Below, in pieces: positions 3,884 to 5,565 of a stretch of DNA of 5,565 nucleotides; positions within the stretch are counted from its first letter, which is position 1, and each line of letters opens with the position of its first letter. The DNA is taken from contig JBGURP010000047.1 of assembly GCA_045132055.1 (NCBI GenBank), positions 1 through 5,565 of the forward strand. The letters are read 5' to 3'. Made by a program: the position numbers and the translations under genes. This DNA comes from F23-D06 sp045132055. GTDB taxonomy: Bacteria; Bacteroidota; Bacteroidia; Bacteroidales; WCHB1-69. The notes under the pieces are model-generated. The model did no database searches and was not told the DNA's origin. It saw nothing but the letters and a program-made list of their open reading frames with translations.

Positions 3884-5395
3884 ATGAACAATCGGATAGA
3901 CGCAATCTATGCAAGACAATCGGTAGACAAAAAGGACAGCATTTCCATTGAAAGCCAGATTGAATTTTGCAAATACGAGTTGAAAGGCGGTAACTGCAAG
4001 GAATACACAGACAAAGGGTACAGCGGCAAGAACACAGACCGTCCGAAGTTTCAAGAACTGGTGCGGGACATCAAGCGGGGCTTGATTGCAAAGGTCGTGG
4101 TTTACAAGCTCGACCGTATCAGCCGTTCCATTCTGGACTTTGCCAACATGATGGAGCTGTTCCAGCAGTACAATGTGGAGTTTGTGTCCTCTACGGAAAA
4201 GTTTGATACCTCCACGCCGATGGGACGGGCCATGCTGAATATCTGTATCGTGTTCGCCCAGCTTGAACGGGAAACGATACAGAAGCGGGTAACGGACGCT
4301 TACTACTCCCGCAGTCAGCGGGGCTTTAAGATGGGCGGGAAAGCCCCTTACGGCTTCCATACGGAGCCTATCAAGATGGACGGTATCAACACAAAGAAGC
4401 TGGTGGTAAACCCGGAGGAAGCGGCCAATATCCGGCTGATGTTTGAGATGTACGCCCAGCCCACAACTTCCTACGGGGACATTACCCGGTACTTTGCCGA
4501 ACAGGGGATTTTGTTCCATGGCAAAGAGCTGATACGCCCCACGCTGGCGCAGATGTTACGCAATCCTGTCTATGTGCAGGCAGACCTTGATGTGTACGAA
4601 TTTTTCAAAAGTCAAGGTACAGTCATTGTCAATGACGTTGCCGATTTTACGGGCATGAACGGCTGCTATCTGTATCAAGGGCGAGATGTAAAGGCCAGCA
4701 AGAAAAACGACTTAAAAGACCAAATGCTGGTACTGGCTCCCCATGAGGGTATCGTCCCCTCCGACACCTGGCTGACCTGCCGCAAGAAGCTGATGAACAA
4801 CATGAAAATCCAGTCTGCCCGGAAAGCCACCCACACATGGCTGGCAGGAAAAATCAAGTGCGGGAATTGCGGGTATGCTCTTATGAGTATCTACAATCCC
4901 TCCGGCAAACAGTATCTCCGCTGCACGAAACGGCTGGACAATAAAAGCTGTCCTGGCTGTGGGAAAATCATCACTTCGGAACTGGAAGCGGTTGTTTATC
5001 AGCAGATGGTAAAGAAGCTGGCAAGCTACAAGACGCTGACAGGAAAAAAGAAAGCGGCAAAGGCAAACCCGAAAATCACCGCCCTGCAAGTGGAACTTGC
5101 CCATGTAGACAGCGAGATTGAAAAGCTGGTGGACAGTCTGACGGGGGCAAACAATGTCCTGTTCTCCTATGTGAATGTGAAGATAGCGGAACTGGACGGG
5201 CGCAAGCAGGAACTTCTGGCAAGGATAGCGGAGTTGACTGTGGAGGCCATCAGCCCGGAACAGGTCAGCCAGATTTCCGGCTACCTCGATACCTGGGAGA
5301 ATGTATCTTTTGATGACAAGCGGCGTGTGGTGGATTTGATGATCACCACCATAGCCGCCACAAGCGACAGCTTGAACATCACATGGAAAATCTGA
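3884..5395 (+). CDS. Large serine recombinase (site-specific integrase/excisionase of the element)
   Basis: The protein has 503 residues, within the usual range of large serine recombinases. The resolvase-type catalytic domain spans ~4-145: Ser13 in YARQSVDKKDS is the nucleophile, with Arg11, and YKLDRISRS gives Asp77, Arg78 and Arg81. The long helix LERETIQKRV (127-136) is the linker helix. The recombinase domain follows from GKAPYGF (152-158) to about 280. A zinc ribbon has CGNC (326-329), C347 and CPGC (356-359). A charged coiled-coil-like region spans ~395-450, and the end is VSFDDKRRVVDLMITTIAAT, then WKI, typical of TnpX-like recombinases of Clostridial elements. It would cut and join element ends through a 2-bp core, for excision and integration without host factors. 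AAGGAG (3871-3876) sits seven bases before the ATG. All expected catalytic residues and the zinc ligands are present. It is the last element gene, next to the presumed right end. Confidence 0.95.
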   Translation: MNNRIDAIYARQSVDKKDSISIESQIEFCKYELKGGNCKEYTDKGYSGKNTDRPKFQELVRDIKRGLIAKVVVYKLDRISRSILDFANMMELFQQYNVEFVSSTEKFDTSTPMGRAMLNICIVFAQLERETIQKRVTDAYYSRSQRGFKMGGKAPYGFHTEPIKMDGINTKKLVVNPEEAANIRLMFEMYAQPTTSYGDITRYFAEQGILFHGKELIRPTLAQMLRNPVYVQADLDVYEFFKSQGTVIVNDVADFTGMNGCYLYQGRDVKASKKNDLKDQMLVLAPHEGIVPSDTWLTCRKKLMNNMKIQSARKATHTWLAGKIKCGNCGYALMSIYNPSGKQYLRCTKRLDNKSCPGCGKIITSELEAVVYQQMVKKLASYKTLTGKKKAAKANPKITALQVELAHVDSEIEKLVDSLTGANNVLFSYVNVKIAELDGRKQELLARIAELTVEAISPEQVSQISGYLDTWENVSFDDKRRVVDLMITTIAATSDSLNITWKI

Positions 5396-5418
5396 CTGGC
5401 GGCACCCCTCCCGTCAGA
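5391..5418 (+). terminator. Weak hairpin over the recombinase stop codon
   Basis: TCTGAC (5391-5396) pairs with GTCAGA (5413-5418), with possible extra G-C pairs inside the 16-nt loop (GG against CCC). The stop codon TGA lies in the left arm. No T-run follows, so termination here would be inefficient or factor-assisted. It may equally be part of the element end. Confidence 0.35.
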
Positions 5419-5459
5419 TACCTACCCTGTGTAGTCCCTTGTAAACTGTACTTTCCTTA

Positions 5460-5465
5460 CCTCCT
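5460..5465 (-). promoter_or_regulatory. Orphan AGGAGG ribosome-binding site with no gene after it
   Basis: A perfect AGGAGG on the minus strand is followed by TAAGGAAAGTACAG. No ATG, GTG or TTG lies at a usable distance. The frames running into the recombinase 3' end are short, or lack a start codon. With the promoter just upstream it looks like the start of a gene whose coding part has been replaced by the element end. Confidence 0.7.
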
Positions 5466-5470
5466 AAATT

Positions 5471-5506
5471 CTTTTGATACGTAATATTTTATCCGCCGAT
5501 CAAAAG
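5471..5506 (-). promoter_or_regulatory. Perfect 8-bp inverted repeat overlapping the minus-strand promoter
   Basis: CTTTTGAT (5471-5478) and ATCAAAAG (5499-5506) are exact complements separated by 20 bp. They bracket the -10 box of the minus-strand promoter, one arm in its spacer and the other at the expected start of transcription. This geometry fits a repressor operator. It is also long enough (36 bp) to be considered as part of a recombinase attachment site. Confidence 0.5.
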
Positions 5507-5514
5507 CAAGTCAA
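5486..5514 (-). promoter_or_regulatory. Near-consensus minus-strand promoter facing the recombinase 3' end
   Basis: The minus strand reads TTGACT (5514-5509), a 17-bp spacer, then TAAAAT (5491-5486): 5/6 matches in each box. Transcription would start near 5479, 14 bases before the AGGAGG at 5465-5460, and would run antisense into the recombinase gene. Confidence 0.75.
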
Positions 5515-5520
5515 GACCGC

Positions 5521-5553
5521 CGGGAACGAAATCGCGAAAAACGGGAACGAAAT
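5521..5553 (-). repeat. Two 12-bp direct repeats, 21-bp period, upstream of the minus-strand promoter
   Basis: CGGGAACGAAAT occurs exactly at 5521-5532 and 5542-5553. The period of 21 bp is two helical turns, so both copies face the same side of the DNA. The nearer copy lies 6 bp from the -35 box (about -47 from the expected start). This is the usual arrangement for a transcription activator such as a response regulator, though the repeats do not match a site I can name. Confidence 0.65.
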
Positions 5554-5565
5554 GCGGCGCGTATA

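Noticed and set aside
3683..5104. Minus-strand frames opposite the recombinase (3683-4519, 4647-4838, 4675-4857, 4712-5104)
   Set aside because: They are antisense shadows with no ribosome sites or domains; the recombinase frame carries all catalytic residues and the zinc ribbon.
1..5565. CRISPR array, tRNA, rRNA, insertion-sequence ends and matching att direct repeats
   Set aside because: No regular repeat-spacer series, cloverleaf, rRNA or transposase was seen. The left end of the element appears to lie outside the window, so an attL/attR pair cannot be compared.

Overview
The window is most of the backbone of an integrative mobilizable element of a Gram-positive anaerobe, most likely a gut Clostridia (Lachnospiraceae/Ruminococcaceae type). 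This rests on the gene set: an XRE regulator, a cysteine-rich VLP-type protein, a RepA_N-type initiator domain, a MobV/Pre relaxase and a large serine recombinase. Strong AGGAGG Shine-Dalgarno sites and consensus sigma-A promoters fit the same assignment. There is no conjugation (type IV secretion) gene in view, so if the element moves it probably borrows transfer machinery from another element.

Layout: 2-103 (+) is the last 33 codons of a membrane protein, probably an efflux-type transporter carried by the element. A strong hairpin terminator at 132-183 separates it from the converging XRE-family regulator (minus strand, 984-184). Upstream of the regulator lie a perfect 14-bp inverted repeat (1018-1054) and an AT-rich 87-codon gene of unknown function (1326-1063, minus) with its own extended -10 promoter. 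The GC-rich plus-strand mobility block follows: the cysteine-rich VLP protein (1555-1968), a structured leader, a RepA_N initiator N-terminal domain (2080-2475) whose C-terminal part appears decayed, a structured 173-bp gap that is the best oriT candidate, the MobV relaxase (2649-3593), a small charged protein overlapping it (3577-3789), and the serine recombinase (3884-5395). The recombinase has its own near-consensus promoter, whose -10 box lies in the loop of a terminator-like hairpin.

The last 170 bp hold no complete gene. On the minus strand they contain a full expression signal (two 12-bp direct repeats, TTGACT-17-TAAAAT, AGGAGG) pointing into the recombinase 3' end, with no start codon or open frame behind it. 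The simplest reading is that the element inserted at the very start of a host or resident gene, that the right element end lies at about 5440-5460, and that the rest of that gene lies beyond the unseen left end.

How the parts may work together: the recombinase would excise and integrate the element, the MobV relaxase would nick oriT for transfer, the RepA_N and VLP proteins belong to the transfer/maintenance module, and the XRE protein probably represses part of the element from the nearby palindrome. The least explained item is the 87-codon minus-strand gene, which differs sharply in base composition from the mobility block.
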